A stretch of DNA of 16,366 nucleotides, taken from positions 1 through 16,366 of the forward strand of contig CALKYI010000383.1 of assembly GCA_938003665.1 (NCBI GenBank). The letters run 5' to 3'. This DNA is from an uncultured Flavobacteriales bacterium. GTDB taxonomy: Bacteria > Bacteroidota > Bacteroidia > Flavobacteriales_D > Sanyastnellaceae. A program made the position numbers and the translations under genes. Numbering within the stretch: position 1 is the stretch's first letter; every line of letters begins with the position of its first letter. The notes below the pieces were generated by a model. The model had not been told where the DNA came from, searched no databases, and saw only the letters and a list, made by a program, of their open reading frames with translations. Of this stretch, positions 1 to 7,248 are shown one piece after another.

Positions 1-224
1 TGGTAGACATTGGCCAAGATCAATTGCAGCGGACTGCCTTTGGCGCCGAGCACCAAATCGATGTCTTCGATGTTGCGGTCGAACGTATCGCTCAGCTGCT
101 TTTCGGACAGCATGAGCAAGCTGACCAAACCTACCCCAAAGGCGAGGGGCACCCGGCTCAGGGCCGTTTGCAGCTTTTTGAGCCCGACGTTGCGCCACGC
201 GATGTACAGCCAGTTCATTTTCAT
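1..224 (-). CDS. ABC transporter permease, FtsX/MacB-like (N-terminal part only)
   Basis: Only the first 74 residues lie in the window; the gene continues past base 1. The protein begins MKMNWLYIAWRNVGLKK, the usual opening of FtsX/MacB-type permeases (a short cytoplasmic stretch with W-R-N before the first membrane helix, residues about 20-40). It then has L-V-L-G-A-K-G-S-P-L-Q-L-I-L at about 57-70, a motif typical of one subgroup of putative ABC permeases that accompany LolD-like ATPases. The start ATG (224-222) overlaps the stop of the upstream ATPase gene in an ATGA arrangement, so the two are translationally coupled and very probably form one transporter in the inner membrane. The substrate cannot be read from this fragment; related systems include lipoprotein-release, macrolide-type and metal-linked exporters. 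The family call is fairly sure, the substrate unknown. Confidence 0.85.
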   Translation of the reverse strand, partial: MKMNWLYIAWRNVGLKKLQTALSRVPLAFGVGLVSLLMLSEKQLSDTFDRNIEDIDLVLGAKGSPLQLILANVY

Positions 225-871
225 GCTGACTGGGGTTGAGCGGTGAGATCGAGGCGGTTGCCAAAGCGGTCCTTGAGCCGCTGGTCGTGGGTGACGATGA
301 CCAAGGTCGATCCGGCGGCTGTGGCCTGCGTTTCCAGGAGGTCCAGAACGGCCGCTGTGCTGCCGTCGTCGAGGGCGCTGGTGGGTTCATCAGCAAGGAC
401 GAGGGCCGGACGGTGGATCAGTGCTCGGGCGATTCCGGCGCGTTGCTGCTCACCGACGCTCAGGTCGCGCGGACGGCTGTTGGCCTTGTGTCCAATGCCG
501 AGCTTTTCTAAAAGTTGGAGGCCTTCGCGTTTGTCGAACGCCGCTCCGCTGAGGAACGCCGGCATGGCAAGGTTCTCCAAAACCGTGAGGCTTTGGAGGA
601 AGTGCGATTTCTGAAAGACGATGCCGACGTGTTGGCCGCGAAAAGTGTCGCGCTCGGCCTCGTTCATTTGATGCAGCGCCTGGCTGTTGATGTGTACTTC
701 ACCTCGGGTCGGCTGCAGCATGCCACACAGCAAATGCAGCAGGGTGGTCTTTCCGCACCCAGACGCGCCGAGCAAGAGCAGTTGTCCTTGCGCGGGGCAC
801 TCGACATCCGGAAAGGTCAGCAGTGGGCTGTCCTTCTGGTATTGAAATGCGAGGTTGCTGGTACGAATCAT
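221..871 (-). CDS. ABC transporter ATP-binding protein, LolD/MacB-like
   Basis: A 216-residue single-domain ABC ATPase, normal length for LolD-like proteins, which energise an FtsX-type permease from the cytoplasmic side. Motifs in order: Walker A GASGCGKTT at 35-43, Q-loop glutamine at 87 (VFQKSHF), signature LSVGEQQR at 137-144, Walker B LVLADEP at 157-163 followed by the D-loop SALD, and the switch histidine at 195 (VTHD). The signature has valine where most members have glycine (LSGGEQQR); all ATP-contacting residues are otherwise present, so I expect it to be active. The stop overlaps the permease start by four bases. Upstream lies a 58-base divergent gap shared with the gene at 930; a near-match to the Bacteroidota -7 box (TAATTTTA on the minus strand, bases 886-879) sits 8 bases before the ATG. 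The transported substrate is not evident. Confidence 0.93.
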   Translation of the reverse strand: MIRTSNLAFQYQKDSPLLTFPDVECPAQGQLLLLGASGCGKTTLLHLLCGMLQPTRGEVHINSQALHQMNEAERDTFRGQHVGIVFQKSHFLQSLTVLENLAMPAFLSGAAFDKREGLQLLEKLGIGHKANSRPRDLSVGEQQRAGIARALIHRPALVLADEPTSALDDGSTAAVLDLLETQATAAGSTLVIVTHDQRLKDRFGNRLDLTAQPQSA

Positions 872-917
872 CGAAGCCTAAAATTACAACGCAAGCCGCC
901 TCCGTTACGGCGTGTTG

Positions 918-925
918 TACTTTTG
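918..925 (+). promoter_or_regulatory. Possible -7 promoter box for the small membrane protein
   Basis: TACTTTTG is a perfect match to the Bacteroidota -7 consensus TAnnTTTG. Only four bases separate it from the GTG start at 930, so a transcript made from it would be leaderless or nearly so. No clear -33 TTG element is visible 19-21 bases upstream, so the match may be chance. Confidence 0.35.
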
Positions 926-929
926 GGTC

Positions 930-1337
930 GTGAATTTTCGTCAACGATTCCTGCGTTACGGCATCGGCGTCATCATCGGCGTCATCTTGAGCGCACTCTT
1001 TTTCAGTGGCCGCAGCTGCAACGATTGGTTGCCCGGCAAACGCATCAAAGCCCGCATGCAGCTGGAGGGAGTCCAGCCGGATGCGCCCCTGCAGTGCCTT
1101 TTGGAATGCGAGGGTCCCACCCGTGCGGACGGAAAGCAAGTCATGGAATGGCTGCTGGCGGCGGACATCAATTGGTCAGAAAGCGCTGCACGGGAAGAGC
1201 GCCCGTGTTACTTATTTGAGATGCAAGCAGATTGCCCATTTGAGACGCTGACGGTGTGCTTTTCAGAGCACAGTGCCTCCGTTGGAATGGCCGTCGTGCG
1301 AGAGGCCAGTGATTGCCCGTGCGCTACGGACGAATGA
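930..1337 (+). CDS. Small membrane-anchored cysteine-rich protein, DUF4258-like
   Basis: A 135-residue protein if started at the GTG at 930; a GTG at 912 would add six residues but would place the start before the best promoter box (918-925). It has a short basic N-terminus, one membrane helix (about 9-25, YGIGVIIGVILSALFF), then a soluble domain likely outside the inner membrane. The motif C-N-D-W-L-P-G-K-R just after the helix resembles the C-x-L-P-x-x-R segment I associate with Bacteroidota DUF4258 proteins, which share this helix-plus-small-domain plan; this is recalled similarity, not a search result. Eight cysteines occur after the helix, the last two as C-P-C near the C-terminus, suggesting disulfides or metal binding. 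Its 3' end overlaps the converging dehydrogenase gene by 14 bases. The function is unknown. Confidence 0.6.
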   Translation: MNFRQRFLRYGIGVIIGVILSALFFSGRSCNDWLPGKRIKARMQLEGVQPDAPLQCLLECEGPTRADGKQVMEWLLAADINWSESAAREERPCYLFEMQADCPFETLTVCFSEHSASVGMAVVREASDCPCATDE

Positions 1338-2898
1338 CGCTCAGCTTGCCGCGAATCGGCGCCGTACTTCCAGCGCTCCATGCTTCAACGATGAAGGTTC
1401 CGGCGGTCATGCCCGAGGTATTCCACGTGTAAGGAGCTTCCACTCCGGAGAGTTCCACGTCATGCACCAATCGACCGCTGGCATCTGTGATGCGCAGGTG
1501 GGTGAGGAATGCATTGGTACCGACGTCCAGAACGACATCGTTTCCGATAACTACGGGGTTGGGCGTAAACCGCAATGCATCTGCCAGTTCTTCACCGCCG
1601 GATTGGTCGGCCGGGTCGTACACCAATTTGTAGATGTTGAGGCGCGTGCACAAGTAGAGCTCGCCGCGGTTGTTTTCGCTGAAGGCAAAACGCGTCTCGT
1701 CCCACGGCACGAAGCCGTCAGGAACTTGAATGTCCAGTGGCGCATCCACCCACGTGCCGTCCGCCTGTTCGGTGAGGGACCAGAATTTGACATCGTAAAA
1801 ACCGCACGCGTCCGTGAAGACATAGCTTCCGTACAAGGTGGGAATTTCGCTGCCGCGGTAGCGGTAACCGCCGATGACTGAGCACCAACCGTTTTCGTGT
1901 GGATACGAGAAAATGGGCAGCTGGAGGTTCCCGTGGGGGTCGCAATGCACAACGGGTTCGTAGCACATGGGGCCTTCCATCAGGCGCCATCCGAAGTTGA
2001 GTCCACCCGCCGATCCGGCTGACTCCATGCTGATTTCTTCCCAGTCCACTTCGCCGACGTCGCCGATGAATTTGTCTCCGGTCAAGCGGTCGAAACTCCA
2101 GCGCCACGGGTTCCGAAATCCGTACGCCCAAATCTCGTCGAGGGCATCTGGGTTTCCAACAAAGGGGTTGTCTTCGGGGATGGTGTACGGATCGAGTCCG
2201 TTCACGTCGATGCGCAGAAGTTTGCCGAGCAAAGTCTCGAGGTTTTGCCCGTTTCCGATGGGTCCGTGGTCATCGCCGCCGCTGCCGCCGCCGGTTTCTC
2301 CTGTTCCCGTACCACCACCGTCGCCCGTGCTGATGTATAGGTAGCCATCGAGCGGTCCAAAGTGAAGTTGGCCACCATTGTGCCCGCGGGCCGGTTGCAC
2401 GAGTTCGATGACTTCGTACCAGGTACTGGTGTCGGCTGCGGTGCGGTCGGCGTTGGTGCCGAAGCACACGAGCCGTTCATCGATGAACGTACCGGTGCCG
2501 TCCGGTCGGTAACCGTTGTAGATGACATAGAACAGGCCGTTGGTTTCAAAGTCAGGATCGAGGATGAGGTCGTTCAACCCTTGCTCGCTCATGATGCCGT
2601 AATCGCAGAGGTCCAAGCCGGTTGAACTCAAGTCCAAGAAAGGCTCGTCGCGGACCTCTCCCGTCTCTTCGTCGAACCACATGACCAATCCGCTGTGGCA
2701 CACGATGAGGAGGTTGGTCTCGTCTTCAGCATGGGAGGCAGGGCGCACCGAGACGGGCCACTCTGCTGCAATCAGCCGTTCACCCACAATCGCTTCTGGA
2801 GCGGTGGATTGGCTAAAGCCCGCATTCGCGAGCAAAGTGGCAACAATGGCAAACAGTGCGGAACGTCCGCGGCGATGGAGGGCATAACGTGAAGGCAT
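1324..2898 (-). CDS. PQQ-dependent sugar dehydrogenase (GSDH family) with T9SS sorting domain
   Basis: A 524-residue secreted protein. The ATG at 2898 is chosen because it gives a clear signal peptide (MPSRYALHRRGRSALFAIVA..., cleavage near residue 29, NAGFSQ) and because longer versions would run into the divergent gene. Residues about 40-430 form a six-bladed propeller of the soluble glucose/sorbosone dehydrogenase family: EQGLNDLILDPDFETNGLFY at 105-124, GHNGGQLHFGP at 172-182 with the probable catalytic H173, LLGKLLRIDV at 223-232, and GFRNPWRW at 260-267 with R262/N263 in the PQQ-contacting position. Residues 442-524 (FTPNPVV... DASGRLV... GMTAGTFIVEA) are a type A T9SS sorting domain, so the enzyme should be at the cell surface or released. 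A glycine-rich insert lies at 192-217. The sugar substrate and whether PQQ is really bound are unknown. It is divergent from a multiheme cytochrome, a plausible electron acceptor. Confidence 0.88.
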   Translation of the reverse strand: MPSRYALHRRGRSALFAIVATLLANAGFSQSTAPEAIVGERLIAAEWPVSVRPASHAEDETNLLIVCHSGLVMWFDEETGEVRDEPFLDLSSTGLDLCDYGIMSEQGLNDLILDPDFETNGLFYVIYNGYRPDGTGTFIDERLVCFGTNADRTAADTSTWYEVIELVQPARGHNGGQLHFGPLDGYLYISTGDGGGTGTGETGGGSGGDDHGPIGNGQNLETLLGKLLRIDVNGLDPYTIPEDNPFVGNPDALDEIWAYGFRNPWRWSFDRLTGDKFIGDVGEVDWEEISMESAGSAGGLNFGWRLMEGPMCYEPVVHCDPHGNLQLPIFSYPHENGWCSVIGGYRYRGSEIPTLYGSYVFTDACGFYDVKFWSLTEQADGTWVDAPLDIQVPDGFVPWDETRFAFSENNRGELYLCTRLNIYKLVYDPADQSGGEELADALRFTPNPVVIGNDVVLDVGTNAFLTHLRITDASGRLVHDVELSGVEAPYTWNTSGMTAGTFIVEAWSAGSTAPIRGKLSVIRP

Positions 2899-2915
2899 GA
2901 ATCTACTTTGCAAGC

Positions 2916-2923
2916 TAACTTTG
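2916..2923 (+). promoter_or_regulatory. Probable -7 promoter box for the pentaheme cytochrome gene
   Basis: TAACTTTG matches the Bacteroidota -7 consensus TAnnTTTG exactly and ends 21 bases before the cytochrome ATG at 2945, which would give a leader of roughly 15 bases. It lies in the 46-base space between the two divergent T9SS-tailed genes. On the other strand of the same gap, TATCTTCG (bases 2931-2924) is a one-mismatch candidate for the dehydrogenase. No good -33 element is seen for either. Confidence 0.5.
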
Positions 2924-2944
2924 CGAAGATACCATTCACGCTCC

Positions 2945-4888
2945 ATGCCCCGCAGAACGTACATCGCCCTTTTCGTGCCTTTGGTGGCCCTCGGCTTCGG
3001 GCAGTTGTTGACGGGCGCCCAAGATCCGCACAAACGGTTTGGCAAGGACGATGCCGAGTGGACGCGCTGGCGAATGGGGGAGCTTTGCACCGAAGAAGGG
3101 GTGTATTTCACCGGTTCGGGCAACTGCGTCAACTGCCATGCGCCAGATCCCAATGGCCACGCACTCGTGGACGAAAACGGAGCGACAGTCAGCCCAGTGA
3201 CGGATTGGCAAGCGACGTTGATGGCGAACAGCGCCCGGGACCCGTTTTGGCAGGCCAAAGTGGATCACGAGGGGCTGGTCAACCCCACGCACCGCGAGTC
3301 CATCGAGAATTTGTGCACGGCCTGTCACGCGCCGCAGGGGTACCACGAGGCCCACATGACCGGCACCGCTGGACCCAACGGGTACACCTTGGAGGACCTG
3401 CTCGACGACGAACTCGGATTGGACGGGGTGGGCTGCACCGGTTGCCACAGCATTGACGATGTTGGATTGGCGGGCCGTCACAACGGCGATTTGCCCATCA
3501 ACGAAGAGAACGTCGCCTGGGGCGGATTTGAGAATCCGTGGGACGGCCTCATGAGCGGCCAGACAGGCTTTATCCCGGCGTACGGCGAGCACATGCGCAA
3601 CAGCGAAGTTTGCGCGAGCTGCCACTCGTTGTACACCCACACTCAGGACCTTGAAGGCGAAGAAACCGGCAATGTCTTTTTTGAGCAGACCACTTACCTC
3701 GAGTGGGTCAACTCGGCCTTCAATGCCGAAAACGTCCAATGCCAAACCTGCCACATGCCACAAGTGGAAGGTGGAGCCATTGCGGCTACCCAGCCCAACT
3801 GGCTGTTTCCTCAGCGGTTTGGCAAACATCACTTGGTCGGCGGCAATGCCTTTATGTTGAAGTTAATGCGCGACAACGCCGTCCAGCTCAGTTTGAGTGC
3901 CTCGCCCACCCAATTCGACTCCACCATCGCCCGAACTGTGGCTTCCCTTCAACACGAAACAGCTCGCCTGAGTGTCAATCAACTGGCCTCAGACCCGGGG
4001 GAATGGGCGTTCGAGGTGGAAGTCGAAAACCTCGCCGGTCATAAATTTCCAAGCGGGTACCCGGCACGGGTGGCGTTCTTGGAATTCATCTTGACGGACG
4101 GTGGGTCCGATACATTGTTCCACAGCGGACGCTGGACAGAAGCCGATGGGATTTCGGGTCGGGATGAGGAGTACGAGCCGCATTGGAATGAGATTACCAG
4201 TGAAGATCAAGTACAGGTGTATGAATTGGTCATGGGCGACGTATCCGGTGCCAACACGCAAGTGCTTGAGCGGGCGGACGTCATCCTCAAGGACAACCGC
4301 TTGGTGCCGCGTGGCTTCTCGGCTTTGCATCCGGTCTACGACACGGTTCAAGTGGGCCCCATGGCTGCACTCGATGCAGACTTCAACCGTCGGGATGGCG
4401 AAGAAGGCTCCGGCACCGACCGATTGGTGTATCGAATTTCCACCGATTCAGAGGCTATGCGCGTCGTAGCCTCGGCTCGCTTGCACTACCAAGCGGTACC
4501 GGCGCGGTGGGTGAGTGCCTTGTTTGAATTTTCAGACCAGAGCGAACGCATCTCGGCGTTCGAAAGCATGTACAACGATGCGGACCGCACGCCCGTTGTG
4601 GTTGCCAGCACGGAGGCCACCGGCTGGCCCGGATTCGATCCAACCGCGAGCGACTGGCGGGTGGCGCCCAACCCGGTGGCAGCTGGGGACCGGTTGCGCC
4701 TGATTCCTGCGGGAATGGAACAGCCGTTGACGGTTCGACTGTTGGATGCAAGCGGTCGCCTTGTGCGTGAAGTCCAAGTGGACGAAGCGTTGGAAGGCCT
4801 TGTGGTGAGCGATTTGGCAGCAGGCACGTACGTGCTGCAATTGGTGTTTGAACAGCACCAGCAGAGCATCCGATGGATGAAGGGTTGA
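2945..4888 (+). CDS. Pentaheme cytochrome c with T9SS sorting domain
   Basis: A 647-residue secreted protein starting at the ATG at 2945, which begins a clean signal peptide (MPRRTYIALFVPLVALGFG, cleavage near residue 25); an in-frame ATG at 2897 would put the probable promoter inside the gene. Five CxxCH heme-attachment motifs are present: CVNCH 61-65, CTACH 124-128, CTGCH 164-168, CASCH 223-227 and CQTCH 266-270. Many additional histidines in the same half could serve as second axial ligands. Residues about 350-530 form a beta-rich domain containing GHKFPSGYPAR (365-375), a motif common in multiheme cytochromes of the c554/hydroxylamine-oxidoreductase-like type. Residues about 571-647 are a T9SS sorting domain (WRVAPNP..., LLDASGRLV, DLAAGTYVLQL). 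The predicted location is the outer surface. Its electron partners are not known; the divergent PQQ-type dehydrogenase is the obvious candidate. Confidence 0.9.
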   Translation: MPRRTYIALFVPLVALGFGQLLTGAQDPHKRFGKDDAEWTRWRMGELCTEEGVYFTGSGNCVNCHAPDPNGHALVDENGATVSPVTDWQATLMANSARDPFWQAKVDHEGLVNPTHRESIENLCTACHAPQGYHEAHMTGTAGPNGYTLEDLLDDELGLDGVGCTGCHSIDDVGLAGRHNGDLPINEENVAWGGFENPWDGLMSGQTGFIPAYGEHMRNSEVCASCHSLYTHTQDLEGEETGNVFFEQTTYLEWVNSAFNAENVQCQTCHMPQVEGGAIAATQPNWLFPQRFGKHHLVGGNAFMLKLMRDNAVQLSLSASPTQFDSTIARTVASLQHETARLSVNQLASDPGEWAFEVEVENLAGHKFPSGYPARVAFLEFILTDGGSDTLFHSGRWTEADGISGRDEEYEPHWNEITSEDQVQVYELVMGDVSGANTQVLERADVILKDNRLVPRGFSALHPVYDTVQVGPMAALDADFNRRDGEEGSGTDRLVYRISTDSEAMRVVASARLHYQAVPARWVSALFEFSDQSERISAFESMYNDADRTPVVVASTEATGWPGFDPTASDWRVAPNPVAAGDRLRLIPAGMEQPLTVRLLDASGRLVREVQVDEALEGLVVSDLAAGTYVLQLVFEQHQQSIRWMKG

Positions 4889-4912
4889 GCCGACAAGCGG
4901 TGCCAATCGTTG

Positions 4913-4929
4913 TTTAGAATAATTCTAAA
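4913..4929. promoter_or_regulatory. Perfect 17-bp inverted repeat, Fur/PerR-like operator
   Basis: TTTAGAAT-A-ATTCTAAA is a perfect 8-1-8 inverted repeat in the 107-base gap before the TonB-dependent receptor. Its inner 7-1-7 core, TTAGAAT-A-ATTCTAA, matches the classic PerR box half-site TTATAAT at six of seven positions and the Fur half-site TGATAAT at five of seven, so a Fur-family metalloregulator is the best guess. It lies about 18 bases upstream of the candidate -33 element, which would fit an upstream operator or a second promoter. There is no T-run after it, so it does not look like a terminator of the cytochrome gene. Confidence 0.6.
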
Positions 4930-4946
4930 TTACCCCATTTGAGGGA

Positions 4947-4977
4947 TTGTTCATGGCGCAACGGGCGCACAAATTTG
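4947..4977 (+). promoter_or_regulatory. Candidate promoter for the TonB-dependent receptor
   Basis: TTG at 4947-4949 and CAAATTTG at 4970-4977 are separated by 20 bases, the spacing expected for the Bacteroidota -33/-7 promoter (TTG, about 19-21 bases, TAnnTTTG). The -7 box has one mismatch in its first base. Transcription would start about 12 bases before the ATG at 4996. Confidence 0.45.
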
Positions 4978-4995
4978 CAGTGCAATTCACGCACC

Positions 4996-7245
4996 ATGCA
5001 CCGCCGTTTTTTCTCCCTTTTCGTGGTCGCTTGCATCCTCTTCTACGGGGGGGCCAAGGCACAGGATTCGGCTCCGCTGAGTGAGGATTCGATTTCGGCG
5101 ATGTTGTCGCAATGGCACGCGCTTCCGGAGGCGTCCATTGAAACAGTCGGGTTGGGAGCAGGGGCACGTGGTCTGGATGAGGTGCCGGGCGCATTGCACG
5201 TGATTTCGCCGGCCGAGTTGGAGCGGTATGCGTTCACCGATCCGCTGCGTGTGCTGCGTGCAGTGAGTGGGGTCAACATCCAGGAAGAAGACGGGTATGG
5301 GTTGCGGCCCAACATTGGATTGCGCGGTTCGGGCTCCGAACGAAGCGCGCGCATCACCTTGATGGAAGACGGGGTGCTGATGGCACCTGCACCGTACACG
5401 GCTCCGGCCGCTTATTACTTTCCATCGATTGCCCGGATGAGCGCGGTGGAAGTCCTCAAAGGAAGCAGCCAGATTGCCTTTGGCCCTCAGACCGCTGGTG
5501 GCGCCATCAACCTGGTTACAACCCCCATTGAGGAGGCGTCCGACCTAGTGGTTTTTCGCTCAGAAGTCAGTGGGTACGGTGGCCACCTCCGCCACCTCCG
5601 CGTGGTGCAACATTGGTCCGGGAAGAAGGGAACATGGGGATCCTTGTTGGAAGGGATGCAGTTGGGCAGCGACGGGTTCAAGCACCTGCCGGGTAACCAA
5701 TCGACCGGGTTTGCCAAAACCGACGGCATCGCCAAGGTGCGTTGGACGGCGGCTCCGGGACGGCGCCTTGCGCAGAGCTTCCAATTCAAGGTTGGTTTCG
5801 TCGAAGAGGAAAGCCACGAAACCTACGCCGGCTTGACCGAAACGGATTTTACCACTGATCCACTCGCACGGTATGCGGCTTCAGCACAGGATGTGATGGC
5901 GGCCAACCAGAATCAGGCTGTACTGCGGCATGAAGTCACCGTTTCTGAGCGGTGGCAATTCGAGACGGACGTATACCGGACCCGGTTTCACCGGAATTGG
6001 TACAAGCTCGACGGGTACCGCGACGCGAATGGCGAGCGCACCAGCTTGCTCAGCCTCTATGCATCCAATGAAGTGGATGTGCTAAAGGCTGATACTCCGG
6101 ACGGTGAAGCGGTGCTGGTGAAAGCAAACAACCGCTGGTACGGTACCCGCGGCGTACAGCACCGCGGCACCTTCAAGTGGGGAGCCAAAAACCACCATCA
6201 AGTGGTGTACGGAGCCCGATTCCATTCGGACTGGGTGGACCGTTTCCAGTGGCGCGATGCGTACCGCCTCAGCGACAACCACATGCGCCTGATCGAAGCG
6301 GGAACACCGGGCAGTGCGGGCAACCGGATTGACGGCGCCCGAGCGTTCGCCGGGTTTGTTCGGGCCACCTTGCGCCACGAGCACTGGACCCTGACCCCAG
6401 GAATTCGGTCGGAACGCATGGAATTCTACCGCCAGTCCTATGCCTCCACCGATGCGGAACGGCTAGACAGCCCGGAAGAACGCAGCAATGCGGTGGATGT
6501 TTGGTTGCCCGGCGTGGGATTGACCTACGAGCTGCCGAACTCGGACCACCTTTTCTTGGGTGTACACCGGGGTTTCATTCCACCGGGAAGTGCACCAAAC
6601 ACCCGTCCGGAGTCCAGTGTGAACGCCGAATTGGGGTATCGCTGGAGCCGGGTGCACAGTGCCGGTCAGTTGGTGGTGTTCCACAATACTTACGCTGACT
6701 TGCTGGGATCGGATTTGACGGCTACGGGTGGACTGGGTACCGGAGATTTGTTCAATGGAGGCTCGGCGCAAACGAGTGGTGTAGAATGCGAATGGGCGGG
6801 TGAATTGGCACCCAATGCCGCCCATGTAGCGCTGCCACTGCGGTTGACGTACACGTACACATTGGCACGGTTTACCTCCGCTTTCGAAAGCGATTTTGGT
6901 CCGTGGAGTGTGGTCGAAGCGGGAGATTATTTGCCCTACTTGTCGCCCCATCAAGGCAACGCTCAGTTATCTATCATCTGTGGGGACCATGCATTGGAGT
7001 TCAACGCGAGGTATGCATCTTCCATGCGCGTAGAAGCGGGGCAAGCCACGCCTGATGCCGCGAATGCGACGGATGCGCTGACGGTTTTGGATGCGATGTA
7101 CCGTTACGCGATCAATGAACAATGCACTGGTTACGTTGGTGTCAACAACGCATTCAATTCAACGGCTGTCGTGGCCATGCGCCCTGCAGGGTTGCGTCCC
7201 AACATGCCACGCCTCTTCCGAGCCGGCATCAGCATCACGTTGTAA
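4996..7245 (+). CDS. TonB-dependent outer-membrane receptor, FecA-like (iron(III) dicitrate/siderophore type)
   Basis: A 749-residue outer-membrane receptor that takes up a metal chelate using TonB energy. The ATG at 4996 is chosen because it starts the signal peptide MHRRFFSLFVVACILFYGG (cleavage near AKAQ, residue 23); in-frame codons upstream add only a non-signal extension through the promoter. The plug domain covers about 55-178 and includes LRAVSGVNIQEEDGYGLRPN (87-106), IGLRGSGSERSARI, MEDGVLMAPAPYTAPAAYYF (123-142) and VEVLKGSSQIAFGPQTAGGA (151-170). The MEDGV.APAPY.APAAYYFP pattern is characteristic of FecA-type receptors. The rest is a 22-strand-type barrel ending LFRAGISITL. There is no carboxypeptidase-like N-terminal domain and no FecR-interacting signalling domain, so sigma/anti-sigma control is not expected. 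Control by a Fur-family protein through the inverted repeat at 4913-4929 is likely. The exact ligand cannot be told from sequence. Confidence 0.9.
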   Translation: MHRRFFSLFVVACILFYGGAKAQDSAPLSEDSISAMLSQWHALPEASIETVGLGAGARGLDEVPGALHVISPAELERYAFTDPLRVLRAVSGVNIQEEDGYGLRPNIGLRGSGSERSARITLMEDGVLMAPAPYTAPAAYYFPSIARMSAVEVLKGSSQIAFGPQTAGGAINLVTTPIEEASDLVVFRSEVSGYGGHLRHLRVVQHWSGKKGTWGSLLEGMQLGSDGFKHLPGNQSTGFAKTDGIAKVRWTAAPGRRLAQSFQFKVGFVEEESHETYAGLTETDFTTDPLARYAASAQDVMAANQNQAVLRHEVTVSERWQFETDVYRTRFHRNWYKLDGYRDANGERTSLLSLYASNEVDVLKADTPDGEAVLVKANNRWYGTRGVQHRGTFKWGAKNHHQVVYGARFHSDWVDRFQWRDAYRLSDNHMRLIEAGTPGSAGNRIDGARAFAGFVRATLRHEHWTLTPGIRSERMEFYRQSYASTDAERLDSPEERSNAVDVWLPGVGLTYELPNSDHLFLGVHRGFIPPGSAPNTRPESSVNAELGYRWSRVHSAGQLVVFHNTYADLLGSDLTATGGLGTGDLFNGGSAQTSGVECEWAGELAPNAAHVALPLRLTYTYTLARFTSAFESDFGPWSVVEAGDYLPYLSPHQGNAQLSIICGDHALEFNARYASSMRVEAGQATPDAANATDALTVLDAMYRYAINEQCTGYVGVNNAFNSTAVVAMRPAGLRPNMPRLFRAGISITL

Positions 7246-7248
7246 GGA

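Noticed and set aside
2899..3258. In-frame upstream extension of the sugar dehydrogenase (adds 120 residues)
   Set aside because: It would overlap the divergent cytochrome gene antisense, contains no signal peptide at its start, and the ATG at 2898 begins a clear signal peptide.
2936..3832. Long minus-strand open frame (298 codons) opposite the cytochrome
   Set aside because: It is antisense to well-supported CxxCH motifs, its translation shows no recognisable domain, and GC-rich coding DNA often leaves such open frames.
4913..4935. AT-rich hairpin as a terminator for the cytochrome gene
   Set aside because: The loop would be too small in the perfect repeat, the stem is AT-rich and no T-run follows; an operator is a better explanation.
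4939..4995. Upstream start for the TonB-dependent receptor
   Set aside because: The added residues are not signal-like and the candidate -7 box would then lie inside the gene.
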